A stretch of DNA of 64,000 nt, taken from positions 1 to 64,000 of the forward strand of contig NZ_SLXH01000018.1 of the NCBI RefSeq assembly GCF_004341365.1, given 5' to 3'. Position 1 is the stretch's first letter; each line of letters starts with the position of its first letter. The notes beneath the pieces were generated by a model. It did no database searches, had not been told where the DNA came from, and saw only the letters and a list, made by a program, of their open reading frames with translations. Positions 7,793 through 16,390 of this stretch are shown one piece after another. Both the position numbers and the translations under genes were made by a program. Source of the stretch: Simplicispira metamorpha. GTDB lineage: Bacteria; Pseudomonadota; Gammaproteobacteria; Burkholderiales; Burkholderiaceae_C.

Positions 7793-8353
7793 ATGCTCCA
7801 AAAAACCGCTCTCCTCGTTTCCCTGGCCGCCGTCTTCCTGGCGGGGTGCTCCACCACCAGCACGCCCGTGCAATACAAGGCGTCCACACGCAACGTCATC
7901 CAAATCGAGGAATACGTCCGCGATACGGGAGCGAAGGTCAAAACCAACGAATTCACCGCTGCCCCAGGCGTAGAAAGCAGCCCCTTGTGTCGTGCCAATG
8001 GCCCCATCTCTTTAGGTTCTGGCAAAACCCCTGCGGAATTCATCCGCGAAGCATTTCAGGAAGAACTGTTCCTGGCCAAGGCCTACGCGGGCAATGCCCC
8101 GGTGTCGATTGGCGGCCGGATCGACAAGCTCTCCTTCAGCTCCATCAGTCCTGCCAGCTGGGAGATTGGCATGACGCTGACATCCAGCAATGGCCATTCC
8201 TTGCAGGTGGAAAACAGCCACCGCTTCGATACCAGCTGGGATGCCTGGAGTGCCTGCAAAAATGTGGCCGATGCCTTTGCTCCCGCCGTGCAGGGCACGC
8301 TGTCCAAGGCAGTGAACGACCCGCGCTTCAAGACCTTGCTGACGGCCAAGTAA
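7793..8353 (+). CDS. Predicted lipoprotein of unknown function
   Basis: 186 residues with a lipoprotein signal: LLVSLAAVFLAGCSTTS, lipid-attachment Cys19. The mature part has no motif I recognise; it is soluble-looking, with SIGGRIDKLSFSSISPASWE and a C-terminal stretch (NVADAFAPAVQGTLSKAVND) suggestive of an amphipathic helix. Residue +2 after Cys is Ser, which predicts outer-membrane sorting. It stands alone between the nhaR-like gene and hemE. A short dyad AAGAAA-N4-TTTCTT (7742-7757) precedes it. Function not assigned. Confidence 0.75.
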   Translation: MLQKTALLVSLAAVFLAGCSTTSTPVQYKASTRNVIQIEEYVRDTGAKVKTNEFTAAPGVESSPLCRANGPISLGSGKTPAEFIREAFQEELFLAKAYAGNAPVSIGGRIDKLSFSSISPASWEIGMTLTSSNGHSLQVENSHRFDTSWDAWSACKNVADAFAPAVQGTLSKAVNDPRFKTLLTAK

Positions 8354-8364
8354 AGGAGCCCGTA

Positions 8365-8394
8365 GCGGCCCGCCCGAGCGCTCTAACGGGCCGC
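8365..8394 (+). terminator. Weak stem-loop after the lipoprotein gene
   Basis: GCGGCCCG, 14-nt loop, CGGGCCGC, with no U-tract. A possible 3'-end structure 11 bp after the stop codon. Confidence 0.4.
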
Positions 8395-8411
8395 AATTAC
8401 CCCCAAAATTC

Positions 8412-8447
8412 ATAGCTACCAGCGCTCTCTGTGCAAGGGCTGGAGGC
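8412..8447 (+). repeat. Dispersed 36-bp repeat, copy 4
   Basis: ATAGCTACCAGCGCT to GGGCTGGAGGC, between the lipoprotein gene and hemE. Confidence 0.7.
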
Positions 8448-8558
8448 ATAAAACGCTCCTAATCACCAGCACCGGGGCGGCGCCAGCGCTGGCGCCCGGC
8501 GGCAACTGGCCCCGCAGGCCATGGCCACCCGCCCAGCGGGCCTGCGACAATCGCCCGC

Positions 8559-9683
8559 ATGAATTCCACCGCCTTCGCCCCCTTGCAAAACGACACCTTC
8601 CTGCGCGCCTGCCGGCGCCAGGCCACCGACTACACCCCCCTGTGGCTGATGCGCCAGGCGGGCCGCTACCTGCCCGAGTACAAGGCCACGCGCGCCCAGG
8701 CCGGCAGCTTCATGGGGCTGGCCACCAACGTGGATTACGCCACCGAGGTCACGCTGCAACCGCTGGAGCGCTTCCCGCTCGACGCCGCCATTTTGTTCAG
8801 CGACATCCTCACCGTGCCCGACGCCATGGGCCTGGGCCTGTCGTTTGCCGAAGGCGAAGGCCCGCGCTTTGCCAAGGTGGTGCGCGACGAAGCCGCCGTG
8901 GCCCAGCTCGCCGTGCCGGACATGGACAAGCTCAGCTACGTGTTCAACGCCGTCACCAGCATCCGCCGCGCGCTGAATGGCCGCGTGCCGCTGATCGGTT
9001 TTTCGGGCAGCCCCTGGACGCTGGCCTGCTACATGGTCGAGGGCAAAGGCTCGCAGGACTACCGGCAGGTCAAGACGCTGATGTATGCGCGCCCCGACTT
9101 GATGCACCAGATTCTGGCCGTCAACGCCGACAGCGTGGCCGCTTACCTGAACGCGCAAATCGACGCGGGCGCCCAGGCGGTGATGATTTTTGACAGCTGG
9201 GGCGGCGTGCTGGCCGATGGTGCTTTTCAGGAGTTCAGCCTGGCGTACACCACGCGCGTGCTGGCGCAGCTCAAGCGCACCGGCGCCGACGGCCAGGACG
9301 TGCCGCGCATCGTCTTTACCAAGGGCGGTGGCATCTGGCTGGAAGATATGAAGGACATCGATTGCGAGGTGCTGGGCCTGGACTGGACGGCCCACCTGGG
9401 CAAGGCGCGCGCCATCGTCGGCGGCGCCGTGGGCGGCCCCGGCAAGGCGCTGCAAGGCAACATCGACCCTAACGTGCTGTTTGCCCCACCCGCGCAGATC
9501 GAGGCGCAAGTGGCGCGCGTGCTGACCAGCTTTGGTGCGCCGCACACCGACAAAACCACCACCGGCCCCACGCACATCTTCAACCTGGGCCACGGCATCA
9601 GCCAGTTCACGCCGCCCGAGCATGTGGCGGCGCTGGTCGAGGCGGTGCACAGCCAGTCGCGCGCGCTGCGCCAGCGCGCCTGA
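8559..9683 (+). CDS. hemE: Uroporphyrinogen decarboxylase
   Basis: 374 residues, the usual length. It removes the four acetate carboxyl groups of uroporphyrinogen III to give coproporphyrinogen III in heme synthesis; cytosolic, cofactor-free. Signatures: [19 protein letters not shown] near the N-terminus (substrate-binding arginines), [15 protein letters not shown] with the catalytic-type aspartates, [16 protein letters not shown], and [16 protein letters not shown] at the C-terminus. The start is the first ATG of the conserved region. priA follows 738 bp downstream on the same strand, separated by a DnaA-box region. Confidence 0.97.
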   Translation: MNSTAFAPLQNDTFLRACRRQATDYTPLWLMRQAGRYLPEYKATRAQAGSFMGLATNVDYATEVTLQPLERFPLDAAILFSDILTVPDAMGLGLSFAEGEGPRFAKVVRDEAAVAQLAVPDMDKLSYVFNAVTSIRRALNGRVPLIGFSGSPWTLACYMVEGKGSQDYRQVKTLMYARPDLMHQILAVNADSVAAYLNAQIDAGAQAVMIFDSWGGVLADGAFQEFSLAYTTRVLAQLKRTGADGQDVPRIVFTKGGGIWLEDMKDIDCEVLGLDWTAHLGKARAIVGGAVGGPGKALQGNIDPNVLFAPPAQIEAQVARVLTSFGAPHTDKTTTGPTHIFNLGHGISQFTPPEHVAALVEAVHSQSRALRQRA

Positions 9684-9759
9684 GGCAGAGCGCAGCGTCG
9701 GGCGGACACCCTGGGCAGGCGCCCGCCGACACGGCCCTGCCACGGGGGCGGGCACTGAC

Positions 9760-10324
9760 TTATGCACAAACCGGCGGCGTGCGGTGGCCGCCGCGCAGCG
9801 CGCAGTGCGCATGGCCCACCCGCCACGCAAGTGCGCCACACCGCGCTAAGTCATTGATTTATATAGCCACTTACCGCTGCTGCTTTGGCAGGCAAAGTGT
9901 TGCTGAGCCAATGGCCACAAGGCCTGCAGCCCGGTGGCGCACCAGATACCCACAAAGTTATCCACAGATTTTCTGGACAAGTTGCAAAACCCCCGAAGAA
10001 TCAAAGACTTGCATCGATGCAGCCGCCTCGGCGCTGGTTTTGGGCGCCGCACGGGCCGCGCCGCGCTAACACACCTCGACCCCGGATGGGTGCTTGCCAG
10101 CCCGGCCCAGTCAACTTATGCACATGGCGCGTGCTGCGGCACCCTGGTCTGGTACAGCCGCTCCGATGTGCCACAGCACCGCAACACCGCTGCCGACATT
10201 CACGCAACCGTTTGATTTGAAAGCATTTTTGTTTTTATACCGGGCCAGCAACAAGACGCTGTAGTGCAGTGTTCTCCACAGCCCGCAGCCCCGTGCGCGC
10301 AGGATGCCCACAAAGTTATCCACA
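9760..10324 (+). promoter_or_regulatory. Four-box DnaA cluster between hemE and priA (candidate origin or DnaA-titration site)
   Basis: Four same-orientation boxes: TTATGCACA at 9760-9768, TTATCCACA at 9958-9966, TTATGCACA at 10116-10124 and TTATCCACA at 10316-10324. The TTATGCACA pair is 356 bp apart and the TTATCCACA pair 358 bp apart, and the latter share the 19-mer CCCACAAAGTTATCCACAG, so the region looks tandemly duplicated. AT-rich patches lie at about 9847-9870 and 10207-10240. A near-match (TTCTCCACA) is at 10272-10280. The 738-bp gap contains no gene I can support. DnaA binding is inferred from the consensus. Confidence 0.6.
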
Positions 10325-10421
10325 GGCTGGTGCTGATCCGCGCAGATACTTGGCACACCGCACCCTCCCCGCCGTTCAACCACCGCATTCCTCCGCCCGC
10401 AACGCCCTCCCCCGCACCCCC

Positions 10422-12794
10422 ATGGCGCCGTCACCCGACCACCCCAACCCGCCCGCCGCCGTACAGGCATCCACGCTGCCGCAGCGAGCACCGGCAACGG
10501 GATCGGCGCAGCCATCGCAGTCGCAGCCTGCCACGGTGGCCGTGGCCGTCCACACGCCGGCGCACAGTGCGCTGGGCGACCTGCTCAGTTACACCAGCGC
10601 GCAGCCCCTGGCGCCGGGCACGCTGGTGCGCGTGCCGCTGGGCCAGCGCGAGGTGCTGGGCGTGGTCTGGGATGGCACGCCTGCGCCGCTGCCCGAAGGC
10701 ATGGCCACGCGCAGCGTGGCCGCCGTGCTCGATGGCATTGCGCCGCTGGATATCCACTGGCGCCGCCTGGTGGCCTTTGCCGCGCGCTACTACCAGCGCA
10801 GCCTGGGTGAAATCGCCCTGGCCGCCCTGCCGCCGCAGCTGCGCGATCTGAGCCATGAACAACTGGCCCGGCGCCTGCGTCGCCCGGCCAAGCCTGCGGG
10901 CAAAGGCGCTGCGGCCCGCGCAAACACTGCCCCCGCACCTGCCGACGCCAACCCCCGTGCGGCCAGCGCCTTGCATGGCGCCACGGATCACCCAGCCGCT
11001 GTGGACACCGTTGTGGGCGCCGCTGCCAGCGCCGCCTCTGCCGCCTCTGCCGCCTCTGCCGCCTCTGCCGCCTCTGCCGCTGAAAACGCTACTCCTTTGA
11101 TAGCGCTTAGCGCAGAGCAGCAGGTCGTTCTGGCCCAAATCGGCTCCAACCCCGGGCCGTTTTTGCTGTTTGGCAGCACCGGCAGCGGCAAAACCGAGGT
11201 CTATTTGCGCTGCGTGCAGACGGCGCTGGAGGCCCGCCCCGGCGCCCAGGCGCTGGTGATGGTGCCCGAGATCAACCTCACGCCGCAGCTGGAGGCACGC
11301 TTTACCGAGCGCTTTGGCACCGCCCGCGTGGTGTCGCTGCACAGCGGCATGACCAACCCGCAGCGCCTCAAAAGCTGGCTGGCGGCGCACAGTGGCCAGG
11401 CCCGCATCGTGCTGGGTACGCGCATGGCGGTGTTTGCCTCGATGCCGCAACTGGCGCTGATCGTGGTCGATGAGGAGCACGACGCCAGCTACAAGCAGCA
11501 AGAGGGCGCGCGCTACTCGGCCCGCGATCTGGCCATCTGGCGCGCACGCGAGCAGCACGCCAAGGTCATTCTGGGTTCGGCCACGCCGTCTCTGGAGAGC
11601 TGGCACGCCAGCCGCCCGGCCACGCCCGATGATCCGCAGGGCGGGCGCTACCTGCGCCTGCACATGCCCAGCCGCATCGGCGCGGGCAAGCTGCCGGTGT
11701 TGCGCGTGGTCAATATGAACCACCAACCCCGGCGCACGGTGTTCTCGGCGCCGCTGCTGGCCGCGCTGCAAGAGCGCATAGAGCGCGGCGAGCAGTGCAT
11801 GATTTTGCTCAACCGGCGCGGCTACGCCCCCGTGCTGCACTGCGCCGACTGCGACTGGAAAAGCGATTGCCCGCATTGCAGCGCGCACCAGGTTTTCCAC
11901 AAAACCGACCGCAGCCTGCGCTGCCACCACTGCGGCTTTGCCCAGCGCGTGCCGCGCGCCTGCCCCGGCTGCGGCAGCCCCGACATCACGCCCATAGGCC
12001 GGGGCACCGAGCAGCTCGAAGAGCAACTCAGCGCCCTGCTGGCCGACGTGCGCCGCCCCGATGGCGCGCCCGCGCGCGTGGCCCGCATCGACGCCGACAC
12101 CACCCGCGCCCAGGGCGCCCTGGAGGCGCAGCTGGCGCAGGTACACGCTGGCGACATCGACGTGCTGGTGGGCACGCAAATGATTGCCAAGGGCCACGAC
12201 TTCCGGCGCATCACGCTGGTGGCCGCCGTGCAGCCCGATGGTGCCTTGTTCAGCAGCGACTTTCGCGCGCCCGAGCGGCTGTTTGCGCTGTTGATGCAGG
12301 CCAGTGGCCGCGCCGGGCGCGATGCCGATTACGTGGCAGCCCAGGGCAGCCGCAGCGAGATGTGGCTGCAAACCTTCCACCCCGAGCACGCCATCGTCGC
12401 CGCGCTGCGCCAGCACGACTACCCCGCCTTTGCCGCGCAGCAGCTCGACGAGCGCCAGGGCGCAGCCATGCCACCGTTTGCGTTCCAGGCACTGGTGCGC
12501 GCCGACGCCCGCACGCAGGAGGTGGCGCAGGGCTTTTTGCGCGCCGCCAGCCAGGCGGCCACCGATGCCGCCCTGCCGGGGCTGGAGCACGTCACGCTGT
12601 ACCCGCCGGTGCCGCTCACCATCCAGCGCGTAGCCAACGTGGAGCGCGCGCAAATGCTGCTCGAGAGCGACAGCCGTGCCGCCTTGCAGCGCTTTCTGGC
12701 CGCCTGGCAGGCGCTGTTGCACCACACCCGCGCCCAGAGCGCACACAAGGCACTGGTGCGCTGGCTGGTGGACGTGGATCCGCTGGTAATTTGA
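10422..12794 (+). CDS. priA: Primosomal replication-restart helicase PriA
   Basis: 790 residues. PriA reloads the replisome at stalled forks by binding branched DNA, unwinding it 3' to 5' and recruiting DnaB through PriB/DnaT. Order seen: N-terminal DNA-binding region (LGDLLSYTSAQPLAPGTLVRVPLG), Walker A GSTGSGKTEVYLR, DEEH box in VVDEEHDASYKQQ, then an eight-cysteine zinc region (CADCDWKSDCPHC, CHHCGFAQRVPRACPGC) and helicase motifs GTQMIAKGHDF and QASGRAGR. The ATG at 10422 leaves about 38 extra residues before the conserved start; an upstream in-frame start at 10269 would run through DnaA box four. An Ala/Ser linker (residues about 200-220) is encoded by a 9-bp tandem repeat. Confidence 0.96.
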   Translation: MAPSPDHPNPPAAVQASTLPQRAPATGSAQPSQSQPATVAVAVHTPAHSALGDLLSYTSAQPLAPGTLVRVPLGQREVLGVVWDGTPAPLPEGMATRSVAAVLDGIAPLDIHWRRLVAFAARYYQRSLGEIALAALPPQLRDLSHEQLARRLRRPAKPAGKGAAARANTAPAPADANPRAASALHGATDHPAAVDTVVGAAASAASAASAASAASAASAAENATPLIALSAEQQVVLAQIGSNPGPFLLFGSTGSGKTEVYLRCVQTALEARPGAQALVMVPEINLTPQLEARFTERFGTARVVSLHSGMTNPQRLKSWLAAHSGQARIVLGTRMAVFASMPQLALIVVDEEHDASYKQQEGARYSARDLAIWRAREQHAKVILGSATPSLESWHASRPATPDDPQGGRYLRLHMPSRIGAGKLPVLRVVNMNHQPRRTVFSAPLLAALQERIERGEQCMILLNRRGYAPVLHCADCDWKSDCPHCSAHQVFHKTDRSLRCHHCGFAQRVPRACPGCGSPDITPIGRGTEQLEEQLSALLADVRRPDGAPARVARIDADTTRAQGALEAQLAQVHAGDIDVLVGTQMIAKGHDFRRITLVAAVQPDGALFSSDFRAPERLFALLMQASGRAGRDADYVAAQGSRSEMWLQTFHPEHAIVAALRQHDYPAFAAQQLDERQGAAMPPFAFQALVRADARTQEVAQGFLRAASQAATDAALPGLEHVTLYPPVPLTIQRVANVERAQMLLESDSRAALQRFLAAWQALLHHTRAQSAHKALVRWLVDVDPLVI
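11031..11075 (+). repeat. In-frame 9-bp tandem repeat inside priA
   Basis: Five perfect GCCGCCTCT units plus a partial sixth, encoding Ala-Ala-Ser repeats (residues 204-218) in the linker between the DNA-binding and helicase parts of PriA. Unit gain or loss keeps the frame. Confidence 0.95.
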
Positions 12795-12807
12795 GGTTGT
12801 TTTTGGA

Positions 12808-12841
12808 CTCCAGCGCTTACAGGGAAAGCGCTGGCAGCTAT
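12808..12841 (-). repeat. Dispersed 36-bp repeat, copy 5 (reversed)
   Basis: CTCCAGCGCTTACAGG to GCGCTGGCAGCTAT, the only clear minus-orientation copy, just after priA. Confidence 0.7.
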
Positions 12842-12883
12842 CAATTTTGACAACCCAACGCCCAGCCGCAGTGCACAAAAAAT

Positions 12884-12913
12884 TTGACATCCAGGGGGAC
12901 CCCGGCCTACAGT
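12884..12913 (+). promoter_or_regulatory. Predicted sigma-70 promoter for the two small genes
   Basis: A perfect -35 TTGACA, an 18-bp spacer holding the palindrome GGGGACCCC, and -10 TACAGT. It is 122 bp before the start at 13036. Confidence 0.55.
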
Positions 12914-13035
12914 CCGGCCATAGCCTGCCTTAACACACCCCCAATCAGACCAAGGCGCAAACAGCACTCGATTCACCCCCTTGTTTGCGCCATTGCCCCG
13001 GCTTGGGTACCAATGAACTCTGAAGGAGAGTCGCC

Positions 13036-13587
13036 ATGGCATTACGTATCGACGGTAACTTTCTGGCACAGGTAGCCAACAAAGCGCCACAGCTGAACAA
13101 GCCGCCAGTCAATACCGGCGAGAGCGCAGTTGCGCCAGAAATCAAACCACAGATGCGTACCGAAACCAACGACGTGCAAGCGCAGACGCGCCAAATCACC
13201 CAGCAACGTGTGGCAGGCACTTCGCAAGACCAGGCCGGGCAGCAGGCCAATGCCGTTGCCGCGCCCGCCTGGCAATCGACCATGGGCCTGTCACTGAACA
13301 TGCGTGCGCCGGTGCCAGCACCAGAAAACCCCCGCTCCACCGATGGCGGCAACGCCCTGGGCGGTGTCGCTGTGCAAGGTGCGGGGCGTTCTACCCTGAG
13401 CCTGGGCGTGGTCAACCGCACGGGCGAATCGGCCTCGTCGTCCAACAGCACCCAGGGCCGCACCATGGCGGGTGAGCAAGGCGGCCCCGCTCTACTCAGC
13501 AGAGCCCAGCAGCTCCAGCAGCTGGCTGATGCCCAGTCGGCGCAATCCAACGCCCGGCCCACACAACGCCTTTCGATCATGGCCTGA
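13036..13587 (+). CDS. Unknown protein, 183 residues, polar low-complexity
   Basis: No family recognised. The start is well supported: ATG preceded by GAAGGAGAG. The protein begins MALRIDGNFLAQVANKAPQL, lacks a signal peptide or membrane segment, and is rich in Gln, Ala, Ser and Asn, with a Gln/Ala stretch near the end (LLSRAQQLQQLADAQSAQS). It looks largely disordered or helical. A strong promoter is predicted upstream and a second small gene follows after 24 bp, so the two are probably cotranscribed. The block sits between priA and the rep-type helicase gene, neither of which suggests a role. Confidence 0.72.
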   Translation: MALRIDGNFLAQVANKAPQLNKPPVNTGESAVAPEIKPQMRTETNDVQAQTRQITQQRVAGTSQDQAGQQANAVAAPAWQSTMGLSLNMRAPVPAPENPRSTDGGNALGGVAVQGAGRSTLSLGVVNRTGESASSSNSTQGRTMAGEQGGPALLSRAQQLQQLADAQSAQSNARPTQRLSIMA

Positions 13588-13611
13588 CGGCCTTACACAG
13601 GAGCGGCCCGG

Positions 13612-14052
13612 GTGAAAGTCCAGGCTGTTACAACGACCATGCTTGCTATCTCAACATCCGCCAGCGCAGCGCTCCCCAGCTTCCAGCAGGCCGCCTCGCC
13701 GCAGCTGCGGCGTGCGGCAGAGCAGGCGCAACAGGCCGCCGAAACACTGCAAACGCAGGCCCGCCAGGCCTGGAAACAGGTCGATCTGGCCGAGGCCAAC
13801 GCCCGCGCCATCGACACCCGCGCCAACCAGGCCGTCTCGGGTGCCGACAAGGCGCGCCGGGATATGAACAGCTTTGGCAAAAGCATGCTGGCGACCGATG
13901 CGGTGGCCAGCCCCGCCAGCGCCATTGGCGGGGCCATTGCACCCATCACCTACACCGCCACCGCGCAGGCCACCACCCTGCCATCGGCCAGCCCCGCCAT
14001 GCTCAACGGCCTGGGCCAGCGCATAGGCGAACTGATCAACATCACCGTCTGA
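13612..14052 (+). CDS. Unknown Ala/Gln-rich helical protein, 146 residues
   Basis: No family recognised. GTG start preceded by CAGGAGCG; an ATG at 13639 is the alternative. Residues about 1-24 (VTTTMLAISTSASAALPS) could be a weak signal peptide. Residues about 28-90 are Ala/Gln/Arg-rich with heptad-like spacing (LRRAAEQAQQAAETLQTQARQ), suggesting a coiled coil. A Gly/Ala/Thr segment and a short helix (LNGLGQRIGELINIT) follow. It is the second gene of a likely two-gene unit with 13036-13587. It could be secreted or cell-surface; this is inference. Confidence 0.65.
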   Translation: MKVQAVTTTMLAISTSASAALPSFQQAASPQLRRAAEQAQQAAETLQTQARQAWKQVDLAEANARAIDTRANQAVSGADKARRDMNSFGKSMLATDAVASPASAIGGAIAPITYTATAQATTLPSASPAMLNGLGQRIGELINITV

Positions 14053-14305
14053 GCGCACCCCGGCAAGGGCACGCCCGTCGAGCCGGAAGATGGCGCCCAG
14101 CGGCAGCACCTGTGCGCAGGCCAGGCAGCCGCACCACACCCGGGCCAGGCCAAAAACGCAACCGGCACCCCAGACCGCGCGGGGCCGGACGCGGTCGGGC
14201 CTGCTCTGTATCATTGCGCGCTCTGCGGGCCGCGCCCGCCCGTCGCAGACCGCCCTGGCTGCTTCGGCCCCCTTCGCTCCCCCCATCACCGCGCCCCTCT
14301 CGCCC

Positions 14306-16390
14306 ATGTCCTCCGGTCTCAACCTCGCCCAGCTCCAGGCTGTTCACTACACCGATGGCCCTTGCCTGGTGCTGGCCGGGGCGGGCTCGGGCAAGACGCG
14401 GGTCATCACGCACAAAATCGCCCACCTGATAGAGCGTGGGCTCGATCCCCGGCGCATTGCCGCCATCACCTTCACCAACAAGGCCGCCGCTGAAATGCGT
14501 GAACGCGCCAAGGGCCTGATTGGCCGGCGCGCCAAAGAGGTGCTGATCTGCACCTTCCACTCGCTGGGTGTGCGCATGGTGCGCGAAGACGGCAAAGTGC
14601 TGGGCCTCAAGCCCCAGTTCAGCATCCTGGATCAGGACGACGTGAACAGCATCCTGAAAGACGCCGCCGGGGGCACGACCGACGCGGCCACCGCGCGCCA
14701 GTGGCAGTGGACGATCAGCCTGTGGAAGAACATGGGCATGAACGCCCAGCAGGCCCTGGCCCGTGCCCAGGACGACAACGAGCGCACCATCGCCCTCATC
14801 ATGGCGCGCTACGAGGAGCGCCTGGCCGCCTACCAGAGCGTGGACTTTGACGACCTCATCAGCCTGCCGCTCAAGCTGCTGCGCGACCACCCCGAAGTGC
14901 GCGCCAAATGGCAAGCGGCGCTGGGCCATGTGCTGGTCGATGAATACCAGGACACCAACGCCACGCAGTACGACCTGCTCAAGCTCTTGGTGGGCGAACG
15001 CGGCCACTTCACCGCCGTGGGCGACGACGACCAGAGCATTTACGGCTGGCGCGGCGCCACGCTGGACAACCTGAAAAAGCTGCCGGTGGATTTTCCGCAG
15101 CTGCAAATCGTCAAGCTGGAGCAAAACTACCGCTCCACCAGCGCCATCCTGCGCGCGGCCAACAACGTCATCGGCCCCAACCCCAAGCTGTTCCCCAAGA
15201 CGCTGTTTTCCGAGCTGGGCGAGGGCGAGCCGGTGCGCGTGGTCGATGCCGACAGCGAAGAGCACGAGGCCGAGCGCGCCGTGGCCCGCATTCTGGGCCT
15301 GCGCGCGGCCAGCAACCCGCCGCCCGAATGGCGCGGCTTTGCCGTGCTGTACCGCGCCAACCACCAGGCCAAACCCTTTGAAAAAGCCCTGCGCCGGGCC
15401 AACATCCCGTACAAAGTCTCGGGTGGCACCAGCTTTTTTGACCGGGCGGAAATCAAGGACTTGTGCGCGTGGTTTCGGCTGTGGATCAATTCGGACGACG
15501 ACCCGGCGTTTTTGCGCTCGGTGGGCACGCCCAAGCGCGGCATTGGCCACCAAAGCCTGGCGCAGCTGGGTGCGTTTGCCACGCAGCACCACCTGAGCCT
15601 GTTTGCCGCGCTGTTCTCACCCATGCTGCCCGCCGCCCTGCCCCGGCGCGCGCTCGACAGCCTGCTGGAATTTGGCCGCTACGTGAACGATCTGGAATAC
15701 CGCGCCCGCCACACCCACGGCGCGGACGGCGCGCGCGCCTTCTTGCTCGACTGGCTCAAAGACATCGGCTACGAAAAATACCTCTACGACGGCGAAGACA
15801 GCGAGAAAGTGGCCGCCGCGCGCTGGACGAATGTGCTGGAGTTTTGCGACTGGATGGCCCAGCGCGCTGGTGGCCAGATCGACGACACGGCAGGCAGCGT
15901 GACCACCAGCGAATCCAAAAGCCTGCTGGAAGTGGCGCAGACCATTGCGCTGCTCTCGACCATCTCGGAGCGCGAGAAAGACCAGGACATGGTCACGCTC
16001 TCGACGCTGCACGCCAGCAAGGGGCTGGAGTGGCCGCACGTCATTCTGGCCGGCGTGACCGAGGGCATGCTGCCCTTCAAAATGGACGACGACGGTGGCC
16101 GCGACAAGGACGTGACCGGCGACATGGTGCAGCGCCTGCAAGAAGAGCGCCGCCTGATGTACGTGGGCATCACCCGCGCCCAGCGCACCCTGGCCGTGAG
16201 CTGGACGAAAAAACGCAAAAAAGGCCGCGAAATGGTGGCCGCCCAGCCCAGCCGCTTCATCGCCGAGATGGCGCTGAACCAGACCACCGCCCGCGAAGAC
16301 CCGCGTGAAAAACTCAAGGCCCTGCGCGCCGAATTTGCCGCCAAGGCTCAGGCCGCCAGTGCGGCCCAAGCATCCAACCCCACACCATGA
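14306..16390 (+). CDS. rep: UvrD/Rep-family DNA helicase (Rep type)
   Basis: 694 residues, superfamily 1A 3'-5' helicase. Motifs in order: Q-motif NLAQLQAVHYTDGPCLVLAG, Walker A AGSGKTRVITHKI, AITFTNKAAAEMRERA, Walker B VLVDEYQDTNATQYDLL, GDDDQSIYGWRGA, LEQNYRST, TLHASKGLEWPHVIL and the C-terminal VGITRAQRTL. Rep helps forks pass bound proteins; UvrD acts in repair. Length and motif wording favour Rep, but the split is not certain. The ATG at 14306 starts the conserved region; the long upstream open frame is Pro/Arg-rich and probably untranslated. The stop overlaps the next start by 4 bp (ATGA). Confidence 0.9.
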   Translation: MSSGLNLAQLQAVHYTDGPCLVLAGAGSGKTRVITHKIAHLIERGLDPRRIAAITFTNKAAAEMRERAKGLIGRRAKEVLICTFHSLGVRMVREDGKVLGLKPQFSILDQDDVNSILKDAAGGTTDAATARQWQWTISLWKNMGMNAQQALARAQDDNERTIALIMARYEERLAAYQSVDFDDLISLPLKLLRDHPEVRAKWQAALGHVLVDEYQDTNATQYDLLKLLVGERGHFTAVGDDDQSIYGWRGATLDNLKKLPVDFPQLQIVKLEQNYRSTSAILRAANNVIGPNPKLFPKTLFSELGEGEPVRVVDADSEEHEAERAVARILGLRAASNPPPEWRGFAVLYRANHQAKPFEKALRRANIPYKVSGGTSFFDRAEIKDLCAWFRLWINSDDDPAFLRSVGTPKRGIGHQSLAQLGAFATQHHLSLFAALFSPMLPAALPRRALDSLLEFGRYVNDLEYRARHTHGADGARAFLLDWLKDIGYEKYLYDGEDSEKVAAARWTNVLEFCDWMAQRAGGQIDDTAGSVTTSESKSLLEVAQTIALLSTISEREKDQDMVTLSTLHASKGLEWPHVILAGVTEGMLPFKMDDDGGRDKDVTGDMVQRLQEERRLMYVGITRAQRTLAVSWTKKRKKGREMVAAQPSRFIAEMALNQTTAREDPREKLKALRAEFAAKAQAASAAQASNPTP

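Noticed and set aside
10431-12890. Long open frame opposite priA
   Set aside because: Mirrors codon bias of priA; no ribosome site or motif, and covers the tandem repeat as Gly/Arg runs.
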